A DNA stretch of 64,000 nt from Phoronis australis. Lineage: Eukaryota; Phoronida; Phoronidae. The stretch's first letter is position 1; the number at the start of each line of letters is the position of its first letter. The translations under genes were made by a program, and so were the position numbers. Under the pieces are notes generated by a model, which made no database searches, was not told the origin of the DNA, and worked only from the letters and a program-made list of their open reading frames with translations. The stretch lies in assembly GCA_002633005.1 (NCBI GenBank), contig NMRA01000291.1, positions 99,457 to 163,456 on the forward strand. The letters are read 5' to 3'. Below are positions 12,701 through 22,600 of this stretch, piece after piece.

Positions 12701-14836
12701 AAGCGGTTTGACTGATAGAAATGCGCATGTCAACAATAGATACAAAAATAGTAAAATAGCCACAAGGAGGCTCAGTGTATGTATAATCTGTCTGAAAATG
12801 GAAAGCTGACATCATCTCTATAATAGAAACCTATCGGCTTAGTAACTTCATGAAAATCTGTCAAGTAACTCCATGGATACAGATGGTAACAGAAACAAAA
12901 TTTAATTGTCATCATGGAGCAAAGAGGTAGTCATGTCCGTCTGAAAATTTGCTTGTGACATCCTCTCCAAGATGTATTAAATTTTCACAAACATCCACCG
13001 TAGGATTTTGAAGGTACAGTAGTGGACACCAGACAAAATGGCGGCGTGAAAATGAGAAGAAATTTTACCATAGGCAGAGTTCTCCCTGTCGCACCATAAT
13101 TCGGTACATGTAGGATAAACATCGATTGGTTTACACTGTTTGCACAATGCCTTCCACTATCCGAGTATCAGACCATTGACTTCGCAGTCGAGCAATTCAC
13201 TCTCTTCACAACAACTGATCACCCAGTCTTCAAGAACCATGATGATGTTGTTAAACAAGATTTTTTGTCATGAGTTTTTTACCAATAAGGAGCACAGATT
13301 GGAACTGGAATTGGTAAGGAAGTTCAAAACAGATGAGAACTGTGTAGACTTAAAATACCTGTGCAACTGTAATGCTTAGTCTTCCTGCTACATTTGATGA
13401 ATTGACGCCAAAGCCAGCGTACTGGGTCTGCATGTATTGTGCCGCCTGAGCATCCAGCGCTACCTGGTTTGGGCCAACACCAGTAACACGGAGGAAGTCT
13501 TCAGGCAAGTCCCCTACCATGACCTGCAACATAAATTGCGTGGACGTGATTTTGTTAACACAAGATTTCCAATGCAAACTTGCTTCCAATTTCATGTTTA
13601 TTTTTAGCAAATGACAGTATTGCATGTGTGCTGCTGGAAGGCCAAAAATTGTTTCTGTCCGTGTTCTGGATCCACCACCTGCATGTTGGCAACCTTTCCA
13701 CCCACCACTTCGAAGACATGTGGACACCTCAGGGTCTTGTGGGTCTGACCAGAGGTACATCCTAATATGCCATACACATCAGAAGAAAACAAAAGGAAAC
13801 AGGATAATGGGGAAGTCACGCGTCTACCGGTCACATTGAATAGATGCAGCACAGATGAGGGACGAGTCTAACATTGGTTGAGTGCCAATTTTGAAAGATA
13901 CATTATCTGACTGTACGGCACAACTAGATGTCACATGATTTATAGGTAACACAAGCACCACGAGATACGACATCATATCCTACCCTCCCCCCAGCACAAT
14001 CAGTGTAAAAATGACCAGTTGCCAATTAGGACAACTGAACAAAGGACTGTATTGAAAAATGTTTGATTACAGGGGTATTTGCTTGGGTTGGAAGAAAATA
14101 CATAGATCAACGACCTCATAAGATGTACTTCTATGCGCAAAAGTTACTGGCAACATAATTTTGATGGTTTAATCAGTGTGAGGCATACTTTACCAAAAAG
14201 ATTCATGCCCATGGAGAGCATATGGAATGGCCACCATCTCTACTGAGCCACATTCAGTTGAGAAGGTGGTACTGTCTAAGGCTAAATCTTTACCAAAAAG
14301 ATTCATGCCCATGGAGAGCATATGGAATGGCCACCATCTCTACTGAGCCACATTCAGTTGAGAAGGTGGTACTGTCTAAGGCTAAATCTAAGTTAGTAAA
14401 TAAGTAAGTAACACAGGTTTATTCCACGTCAGTACGGTTCACAAACAGATAAAACATTAGCACTAGTTTGCCATAGAAGTTCAAGAAGAAATATACAACA
14501 TTTTTTTTAAAAAAAACTATAGTACAGACTCTTACAGATAGTCATACCACAGATAGAAAAACAAATGGACAACTTTCTTACAAAAATGTTACCCTACAAT
14601 ACTCGCAAGGAACTCACATGAGTCATCAAAAATGTTAATATGTCTTACAAAGTCTGATCATTTATGTTACATTATTTGAATAAATTCCACAGCATAGCAC
14701 CTATTACTATACTAACTCTATGACATCATGACATTTGACAATGAATGTAGCTGATTACATTTTTGTCCAGTTCCAGGACTGCATCTATTATAGTCCGATT
14801 ACCTCTCGTCGTCAGTCTCCAAAGGTCGTCCGCCAT
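3796..14836 (-). CDS. TOLLIP: Toll-interacting protein (TOLLIP)
   Basis: Adaptor protein of endosomal sorting, Toll/IL-1 signalling and ubiquitin-linked selective autophagy. Coding exons on the minus strand in order: 13359-13523, 11924-12057, 7277-7325, 6172-6324, 5417-5525 and 3796-4016; all splice phases agree. This gives about 275 residues from the internal ATG, close to the 274 of human TOLLIP. The Tom1-binding region includes DLPEDFLRV and LDAQAAQ. The C2 domain spans the next three exons, with [19 protein letters not shown] and [15 protein letters not shown] proline/methionine-rich linker follows, then a CUE domain with the MFP motif and a C-terminal LL. Two W-x-x-I/L sites (WAHI, WYAL) match the Atg8-interacting motifs described for human TOLLIP. 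A possible first exon at 14803-14836 ([11 protein letters not shown]) fits in phase only if an acceptor 10 nt inside the next exon is used, giving 284 residues. The family assignment is firm; the start is not. Confidence 0.93.
4848..5104 (+). repeat. Dispersed repeat, copy A
   Basis: This stretch in a TOLLIP intron matches 17501-17738 in the same orientation, with small indels. Shared blocks include TTGGCCAAT, GTTGTCATCATCA and AGCGTAC near the far end. No coding potential or terminal repeats were recognised. Confidence 0.6.
7765..7890 (+). pseudogene. THAP zinc-finger domain fragment of a transposase
   Basis: The frame encodes 41 residues with the start of a C2CH THAP domain: CIVPACPN, then GISFFRL, then a WLAVVRN segment. 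The first two cysteines and the conserved tryptophan are present. The second C-x-x-H pair and the AVPTIF-like tail are missing because the frame stops at TAA. A donor-like GTGAGG just before the stop could splice to another exon, but no matching second exon was found. It lies inside the outer TTAA-ended element and is probably a remnant of its transposase. Confidence 0.55.
7994..8119 (-). pseudogene. Antisense ORF with a P2X7-like intracellular domain motif
   Basis: This minus-strand frame of 41 codons contains [19 protein letters not shown]. It resembles the Y-x-F-E-P-E-(acidic) segment that opens P2X7-like C-terminal domain proteins, which are numerous in aquatic animal genomes. The tryptophan/cysteine-rich part of that domain does not follow in frame. 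It lies in the outer transposon, antisense to the THAP fragment. The identification rests on one short motif and is uncertain. Confidence 0.25.
9080..10574. mobile_element. Third-level nested element, CCTAATAAGCGCCC ends (1.5 kb)
   Basis: The 14-bp sequence CCTAATAAGCGCCC begins at 9080 and its exact complement ends at 10574. Similarity continues inward (AAGCGTCC blocks on both sides). No transposase frame was recognised, so this is probably a non-autonomous element. It lies entirely within the 8612-10774 element. Confidence 0.6.
9489..9901. repeat. Imperfect fold-back palindrome at the centre of the nest
   Basis: The arms, about 9489-9630 and 9755-9901, are diverged inverted copies. Corresponding blocks include GGTCTC/GAGACC, TACTCGAAA/TTTCGAGTA and TGCTCGA/TCGAGCA in the same order and spacing. 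The structure suggests a small fold-back element, or an inverted duplication in the enclosing element. Confidence 0.5.
14191..14389 (+). repeat. Two-copy 100-bp tandem duplication
   Basis: The block beginning TACCAAAAAGATTCATGCCC occurs at 14191 and again at 14291 with no visible difference. It lies upstream of TOLLIP exon 13359-13523, in the interval to the putative first exon, and appears recent. Confidence 0.9.
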
Positions 14837-14840
14837 CTTG
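14828..14840 (-). promoter_or_regulatory. TISU/YY1-like initiation element at the putative TOLLIP exon 1
   Basis: On the minus strand the sequence CAAGATGGCGGAC matches the TISU consensus (SAASATGGCGGC) at all but the last position. TISU elements combine a YY1 site with a start codon and are used with very short 5' UTRs. It marks a plausible TOLLIP transcription and translation start. Confidence 0.45.
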
Positions 14841-14870
14841 TTTCGCGTGCAGCGCTGCCACGCGGGACTT

Positions 14871-14891
14871 AGCGTTCCAATTTGGAACGCT
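14871..14891. promoter_or_regulatory. 21-bp near-perfect palindrome upstream of TOLLIP
   Basis: AGCGTTCCAA and TTGGAACGCT are exact complements around a single central base. The palindrome lies about 35 nt upstream of the TISU-like start on the minus strand. It could be a dimeric transcription-factor site or a transposon end. No known factor is assigned. Confidence 0.35.
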
Positions 14892-16582
14892 CGTCTGCAC
14901 GTTAGGTACTAACCTCTCGGGAGAAACACGCATGGAAGAACTGAGACTAAAATTAATGCATTTACCGACTGTTTTTTTGAGACCACTTAAAAACTTGTTG
15001 ATTTTACTAATGCACTTTTTTGTTCATTTTCAGAAGATATTTTCGAAATTAAATTTTCTTCAGACGGAACAAAAAGCAACCCAGGGATTGTTTATGCAAT
15101 GTATCTATTTGTCCCAGGCACTAACCGACATCTGTTAGGCCAAAGGAAAAACGCAGCAGACAAATGGAACACGCTGGGTGCTTAACAGTTTCGGCCCACG
15201 CCTTGGTCATCAAAATATTGTTCACTTGTTTTTTTATTGCAAAACACAGTACTGAACTCAACATTTATGTTGAAAATTTTGGTTAAAGCATTTTGAATTT
15301 ATTTGAAGAAAATTAAAATACTTGAATTGATAGAGAATGGCCACCAATAAAGTAAAACATTGACTTTATTTCACTATATTGCATTTGTTACATACAACAC
15401 AGCATGACATAATCAAAAATAAAAGAAGAGATTGAGCAATAAAATTCAAATGCAACTTGGGTATTTATTTATTTATTTATGAATGCAGAAGCCTGTTAAA
15501 GATGAGAAAAAATCAAACAATACAATTATGGGTAATTTATTAGAACAATTGTATCGAGGTTCAATGATCAACTTCCGCCTACCAAGTCTCAAAGGCTTAC
15601 AGTTCTGTTTTGGCTGACAAGGTGTTAACAGAGAATGAAGAGAAACTGAAAAGAAAAAGAAGGACAGCAGAGATAAGTGATGTTAAGAACAACAAGAGCA
15701 AAAAGTCAAATAAAGAGGTCACAAATACAAAATAAGTAAGGTCTGCCTGGAATAAAACAATTGTGATTTATTTTCCAGAACTGAAATTCTAAATCAATTT
15801 TAATCGATTTAAAAATCGATATCATACCAGTAAAACAGTTTGTGGTTGAAGTAGAGTTGCTGTAAACCACTTTCCACTATTTTCTTGGCCTTTTTCTGTG
15901 TGGTTTTCTGTCCTTTCAAAAGGCGGCAGCACATGACGACCATAGGTGTCATTATAAAATGGCTGCCGAAAACCAATGCACAGTTGAACAACTCGGCTTA
16001 AGTAAAAGAAAACGTTTGAATCAACGAATACTATATATTTGTGAGAGTTAAATCAAGTCCTATTCAGATCATAACTTTGAAGTGGAATAATTGGGTGAGT
16101 AAGACAACAAGCCGGTTTTATGCTTAGGCGGACGACTATAGGGTTTCGGAGTGTACATTACAACAGTTTCAAGGCTAAAATGATTTATTCGCGACCATTA
16201 AACTACTTCTGTTTGAAAGTTTTTGAACCCTTGTTGTGTCATTGGACATTTGGACAACAAACGAAATACCTGACTTCTTTTCTGGGCAGTTGTGGACGTC
16301 ATTTTGACTAACTTGTGACGGAGAATAATTTTTTGTCAACACTTCCGTCTTCGCTTAAGAATGAGCATCCCATAAACTTTTATAATAAAAACAAAACTCT
16401 TGTGTCAATTGTAGTTTTTCGAAAAGTGAAGAAAAATGGTATACTTTTATTTCTAATTAAAGTTTTAACTCAGTAAAAAATCACTTATAGTGGCATTTAA
16501 AGCACAAATTTTGTTTCAAAATTATGTAATTGGCGCTTCCTGTAAATACCTCGTTCCGGTGTTGCTAGTCAACAGCTTGCCT
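14892..16582. other. Intergenic region between the divergent TOLLIP and F-box/WD40 genes
   Basis: No confident gene was found. Three exon-like items without partners were noted. A plus-strand lysine-rich tail at 15571-15735 ends in TAA and is followed by AATAAA near 15750. A minus-strand block at 15828-15962 is open in phase 0 between a CAG acceptor and a GTATGA donor (45 residues, including KWFTATLLQP). A plus-strand 30-codon frame starts at 15959 (MAAENQCTVEQLGL) and overlaps the previous block in antisense. A short (TATT)n run lies near 15465. These could be relics of retrocopies or short unannotated exons. Confidence 0.4.
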
Positions 16583-16608
16583 ATGTGAGTGGAGCAGAAA
16601 TGAACTAA
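16583..16608 (+). promoter_or_regulatory. Two minimal upstream ORFs before the F-box/WD40 start codon
   Basis: ATG TGA (16583-16588), a start-stop element, and ATG AAC TAA (16600-16608) precede the main ATG at 16612. The second ends 3 nt before it. If transcribed, such elements usually lower or tune translation of the main frame. The transcription start is unknown. Confidence 0.4.
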
Positions 16609-16611
16609 GCG

Positions 16612-19600
16612 ATGAGTATCCTTTCAAGCCGCTCAGAGACATCGTCTTTGGTTGGTGAAAACTATCCGTGGACTTGGCGTGGACATGGAGGCGTGGTGCC
16701 TACTGAGGAAAATGTGGAATTCGATCAACAGTTGGATAAACTGTCTCACTGGCTCGAGGAATGGAATCATAAACAAGTAAGAAACTTGAAACCAGATTGT
16801 TCAGCATGTTCAGTGCGTTGTTACTGGAGTGATTATTTTTGTGTTGAAATTGTCATGGATGAATACAGAGCAAACAGTTGAAGAACTTGCAGCTGTGATG
16901 ATCATGTGTCTTAAAATAAAATTGGCTGGATCAGTGTCTTAGTGAACAGGCAGTTATCTAGACGTGACCAGGTGGCTAGGCACTTCATATGCTGGAAGCT
17001 TTTTGGCAATTTATGCCTCACACTGACTAAAACATTAAAGTCATGTCGTTATAAATAAATTTTGCGCATAGAGGGACACCTTAAGAGGCCGTCCATGTAT
17101 TTCCTTCCAACTCGAAGAAATACTTCCGTTATCAAACTTTTTATTCAAGCAGTCCCTCGTTCAGTTGACAAAATTGGTAACTGGCCATTTTTACATTGCG
17201 CACGCCAGGGGATGTGACATCATACCACCTGCCGCGCGCAGTGTTAAAAATGATGCACTTCGATGAGCGGTTGAAATCAGGAATATTTCCACGGCTATAC
17301 ACTTCGCCGTTCTCCGACATGATCTGCAAAAATGTGCTTGATTTCCAAAACGAGGTCACACGCTTTCTTACCTCCAGGACAAAGAAGAGTGCCATCGCTG
17401 TGTAATCAGGGACTTCCCTATTAGTTACTGATGCTAAAAATTGTCATTCTACTGTTATTTTACTTCTGAATTTGTGGAACAATAATATGCATCGCCTTTC
17501 AATGCCACAAAATAGAGCGTCACCTATTGGCCAATTTCTTTCTTCAGTCAGCTATTCGTCTTCCACAAGTTTGCATGCATGTCGCAATAAATGCTTGAAA
17601 TTGGTTTCACTTTGTTATAGAGTATTTTCTAACGAGTAAACTGAATTTCTGAGAAAATTTTGCTTCGGTGATGTTGTCATCATCATCCTAAAGATATCCG
17701 ATGCAATATACATGTGCATGACATGAGCGTACAGTTTTCTAGTGGAAAGCATACTTCCTTCATTCAGGGCTTGGAATTTTCCGAGGAAACGCGGATTTCC
17801 GCTTTTTTCAAATGTGCTTTCCGCTTTTTTTATAATATTTCCGCGTAAAAAAATCGGATTTGATATAAAATTTCCGCGGCAAATTCCTTTCTTACCGCGG
17901 TGTTGCAGACGACGTTCACCTCGAAAAGCGGAAGTTGCTCTTTATGTTTCGGAGGAACGTAAATTGTCAACATTGCCGGGGCATCTGGGACATCGTGGTG
18001 GGATTTTCAATGGCGTCTCGTGTTATTGTTAAGCGCGGCGACAAATACTACCGCTCTGCAGCCAAAAATGTGTGGGTTGGGAGTGGACGGACGAGCTAAA
18101 AGGATGCAGACGCATGGTACTGATGGTGGTTAGTCCTCCCGATTTTTGTCGGGGAAAGGTTCACATTGACCATTTCAAGGCTGGTTATCGGGCATGATTT
18201 GGGCCGTAAAACTTTCCGCGTTTTTTGTCATTGGTCATTCCAAGCCCTGTTCATTACAAAAGACAGAGAATGGGAAGAAAATGATGTTTGTTAATGATGT
18301 TTGTTAAATTGTTTCTCAATAGCGGATTTGCAGCGACGCCATATTGAAATTAGGTTAAAATGGTGCATTGTGGGTGCTGTGGTCAGGATTCCGAAAGCGG
18401 CCTTAGTAACAAGCATAATACGCGGTATGAGCGCGAAGAAAACTTACGGCGGATACACTTGTTGTGTTCCTGGCTGCTTCAAAAACAACAAGAGAGATAA
18501 AAATCTGAGTTTGTATGTGTTCCCTGCAAACCAAGAACTTCGTGAAAAATGGATAAACAACATTAGGAGACCTGGGAGTAAGGGGAAATTTAGCGCATTC
18601 AAACGAACGCGGGGCCATCTAGTAGGCAACACGTAGCCCCTCGGTTGGCCATGTAGGGGCTACAATACTTCCATTCGCTTTCTGTACTCATTTCGTTACT
18701 CCAGTGTATTTTAAACGGGCCGTGACCGGATTTGGGTTACCGATTTCGAGTTTTCACCTCGTCAAAAATACACTCTACACTTAAAACTATCATTTAAAAA
18801 ACGCTTACTTTCATCATTGGTCCTTTCTACTTCTATACATATCTTTAATGAAGCTTAGTTGTGACAATTAAGTTGACTTTGGCGAAGAATTACAACTCCA
18901 CTTTTTTGGTTGCCGTTAATTTTATCACCGCGTGCGCGATAACTACAAAGCATGTCAACTGAATCCCGTGAGTTAGGCGCAAGGTTAGACTGAGCGAAGC
19001 GCGTGACGCTAGCGCGCGACACTTGTAAAATAGCATGAGAAGGTATCGGGTGAAACTTGTAAGATGTGTGTTCCTTGGACTTTTTATTCGTCAACATGCG
19101 TAATTTCACGTAACTTCCTCAAAATGGCACCCGGTAACCGTGACTGAGAGAAACTCGAACAAACCGCAACAGATTTTCATCGATTCGTTCAAGTTTTGCT
19201 GACTAAATTGTATCCAGAGTCGTGGTATGTGTTAATTATAACTCCGTGTTCCTATATGTATGCCGGGTTCATTTGATTTTATTTGCTGTATTTTGAAATG
19301 AGTAACTTTTTGTGAGGATGTACTATCGCCCCTGAATGCCTGCGGCATCCAGTGTGATGTAATTGCCTAGGGGCCATCGTGTGCATGTGCAGCGAACATT
19401 TTCCTGGTGGAAAAAAGACTGATGAGAACAACATTCCGACGGAGTTTTCACTTAAAATTAACGTCTCTACCATATCCACGACGAAAGCTACAAAAGTTAA
19501 GCAACCCAAGAACTCTCAACTTGTCTGAAACAGGAGGAGATTTCGAAATCAACGCCGATAACCCCAATACTGAACACGGCGACAGTCGTGCTCTCGGTCA

Positions 19601-22600
19601 CACGGTCACTGATCATAGCTACGCTGTGTTTACAAACGAGAGAGAGGCCTTGCTTGGTATTATAAAGCAAAAAATGAAACATGGTTTTTAGTTTGCAAAT
19701 CACTCCAAATGCACACACTATCCAGCCTGCTCAAGACATGCCTGACCACAAGCTATCCCATGAGCCTTCGCGAAGGAAGTAACTCGCACATGCGCAATGC
19801 GTAGTTCGTCTGCGCTGCAAATCCGCTATTGAACAGTTCTAACACCTAATGGGGTTTCATTTGACTCCCAGATTTTGTGGCATGTTCCTTGCCCAGCGGA
19901 GTTACCCGGACTATGTGAAATTTTTAGGTCTATGTGATTTTAACACTATGTTTTTAGCTGTATTTTGATGTTAATATTGATGCAGCTAGTTGGCTGACTA
20001 CATTTATTTAGAAGAGTTTAAAAATACAGCAAATAATATCTAATGAAGCCTGGATGTATACGCCGTGAGTTATAATTAAGACATTCCCTCAAAACAATTT
20101 AGTGAATGTAATTTGAACATATCCATCAATTTATGTTTCACTTTTGCTTCTCTTGCTAGCTGCCATTTTGAGGTATTTTACAAATCTATTCCCCTTTCCG
20201 AACTCGTGGGACACTTTCTAAACATATAAGTGCTCAACCTGCCTGTTAAAACAGTTTAACAAGACCAAAAAGTGGAGTTTGTAATTTCTTTTTTAAATTC
20301 ATTTTAATTCTGTTAAATATGTATCATTGAGGGTATGCTTAGAACCAGAAATGGCCACTGAGCTAAGTAAGCTCTTGTATTTTTTACTAGGTGAAAACTT
20401 CTTTTTGGAAGCCAAATTCCGGTCGTTTAAAATAAATGGGGCTGAAATGCATACATAGTTGATAGAAAATATTGTAGCACACTAATGTTGTAGGCGTTGT
20501 CTACTACCTCCCCTCATTAGAGATCAACATCATAATCGACATCGTTACTGAGTTCTCAGGATATATACATGCAAGTAGAATGTCTAAGCATGTGTTTCAT
20601 TAATTAGCTTTGCCAAAACATAGTGGCCTTTGTTCATAGCCAGCAAACTGCAGTGTAGCCCCAGCCAATAGAAGGATATTCTGATAAAACTATCTGATTC
20701 CTTATCAGCATGAAAATTTGTTTTTCATGAGAAATATCCATCCCAATCAGTATTTTTCTGTACGAGAAGTGAATCATGACTATAAGTCTCCCATGAATAC
20801 ATTTGTCAGACTTGTTTTGATACTTTTCATGGACACGGGAGGCATATATATTTTTCTTGCCCACTAATGACAATGAAATTTAAAGGAATAGAAAGGAGGA
20901 ATGCAGTAACCTTTGATAAATCAGAAAATATAATATTTCAGTTTTATTGCTTTATTATTTATATAATTACTTTAAACCAATTTTTTTACTTGAGGTATAA
21001 TAAATACAAGCATATGTGATTAAGGTCAGCTAGAGTCCTAACCACAAGTCATGAAGCAGTGAGTAGTCAGAAATTTGGTGAAGGAGCCGTTTATACTGTT
21101 TGTAACTAGATAGATAAGACAACTGTGAAAGTGGGAAAAGTGTCTCAAGAGAATTTGTGGCAATTATTTTTGGGATACAAGAATTCTGTAAACGTATACT
21201 TGTTAATTGATTAGCACTCGCTGTATATTTGTATGGTATAATTGATGGCTCACTGGTCTTTGTTCTGTGCTTTCATCATTAGCTAACACTAATTAATTAT
21301 TCAAAGAAAATTTCCTGTTCCTTGATGTAAAACTTGATAGTAGGCTCAAGAGTAAAAAGTGACGACCAAAAAAAAACAATACAAAAAAACACCACCAAAT
21401 GTCTGCTTAATATGTGTGAGGTGTCAATTTCCTACTCATATTTTACTTTTTTCTACTCATATTTTGAGCCATGCTATGTACAAAAATTTTCTCCCCAGAA
21501 ATCAAACTCATTGACTTGTGTTAGTTTGGTTGTTATTGTTAGTTGTTATATTAGTGATTTTGATTTTGTTGTTATTATTGTTATTGTTAGTTGTTATCTT
21601 AGTGGTGTTAGTTTTATTGTTATTGTTAGTAGCATTATTATTTTGCTATTTATTTTTACTGTTTGACTGTTCCAGAGGTGTGATGTGCTAGAGGAGCTCC
21701 TCAACTCCAGTAACTACAACCAGTTCCAGTTACTATGGACCGTCATGCAGCCTGTCCTACACAGAGACTTTATGTACCAGGCACAGAGTCAATTCCCCAC
21801 CATAAACTTTCAGCCTGTTAGTACACATCTTAGCCGTAAAGTGAAGGTAATTATTTTAATCTACATGTTGATCAGCTGTATGGGATTTTGAAAATTTACA
21901 GGTTTTAGTTTTGTTCAAGCTTTTTATGATTTTCTGTTGGTTTATTGACTGTGTTACGGACTCCTGCAATTAAATTACATATTAATTACAAGTGGAATGA
22001 TACCAAATTTAATGAAATATTTACAATGGAAATGTGGTAAGGAAGAAAATAATAAATGTGATGAGATCAGGAGTATGATACGTTGTTAGGAGTTACTTTT
22101 ATAAGTGCTATCCTGTAAACAATATTATGAGTAATATTTTTTGCCGTGCGGCCTTGTGTACTGAATGAAAGGCTTTGCAAATCATTTGATTTGAAATTAT
22201 TGAACATAAGGTTCATTTATCCAAAATATACTTGTAATTTTATTTAAAATCTTGGATGATTCATTCATTATGTTAGCCATTATGCTAGCCCAGTAAATAA
22301 TGATGTTATATTGTCATTCATGTTACACTTTGTCATTGTTATTTTTAACATAGTGTTATATAATGACATACTCCTCATGGCATTGAATGAGATACAGTCT
22401 CACTCAAAATTCCTTGTCACTTTTTCATTTTTAATTGCTTTCAGCGATTAACACGTATCAGAAACTTGTGAACTTCCAAGGGCAATATATAATATGAATG
22501 CACAATTATTCTAATATTTCACACTGAGCTTGTAATCGAAAGGATTTCAAGGTGCATACTCGAACAAAATTGTAAGCCCCTATTGTGGTTACACGAACCT

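Larger units (their letters stand above)
18316..19832. mobile_element. Element with perfect 20-bp inverted ends enclosing a THAP pseudogene
   Basis: TCAATAGCGGATTTGCAGCG (18316-18335) and its exact complement (19813-19832) bound a 1517-bp segment. Inside are the THAP11-like pseudogene and, within that, a 750-bp later insertion; without it the element would be about 0.76 kb. No clear target duplication flanks the ends. It may be a remnant of a THAP-encoding transposon, or a non-autonomous element that captured a THAP gene. Confidence 0.6.

Noticed and set aside
18301-18636. Long form of the THAP frame starting at 18301
   Set aside because: The first 42 codons overlap the 20-bp inverted end and lack similarity; the domain starts naturally at the ATG at 18427.
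18616-19373. The gap in the THAP gene interpreted as an intron
   Set aside because: A GT-AG pair could be drawn in phase, but it would insert extra residues into the zinc module. The exact 9-bp duplication and inverted ends explain the gap better, and a further frameshift remains.
21334-21666. 110-codon Val/Ile-rich frame before F-box/WD40 exon 2
   Set aside because: It reads through a GTTATT-type simple repeat and the polypyrimidine tract of the exon 2 acceptor.
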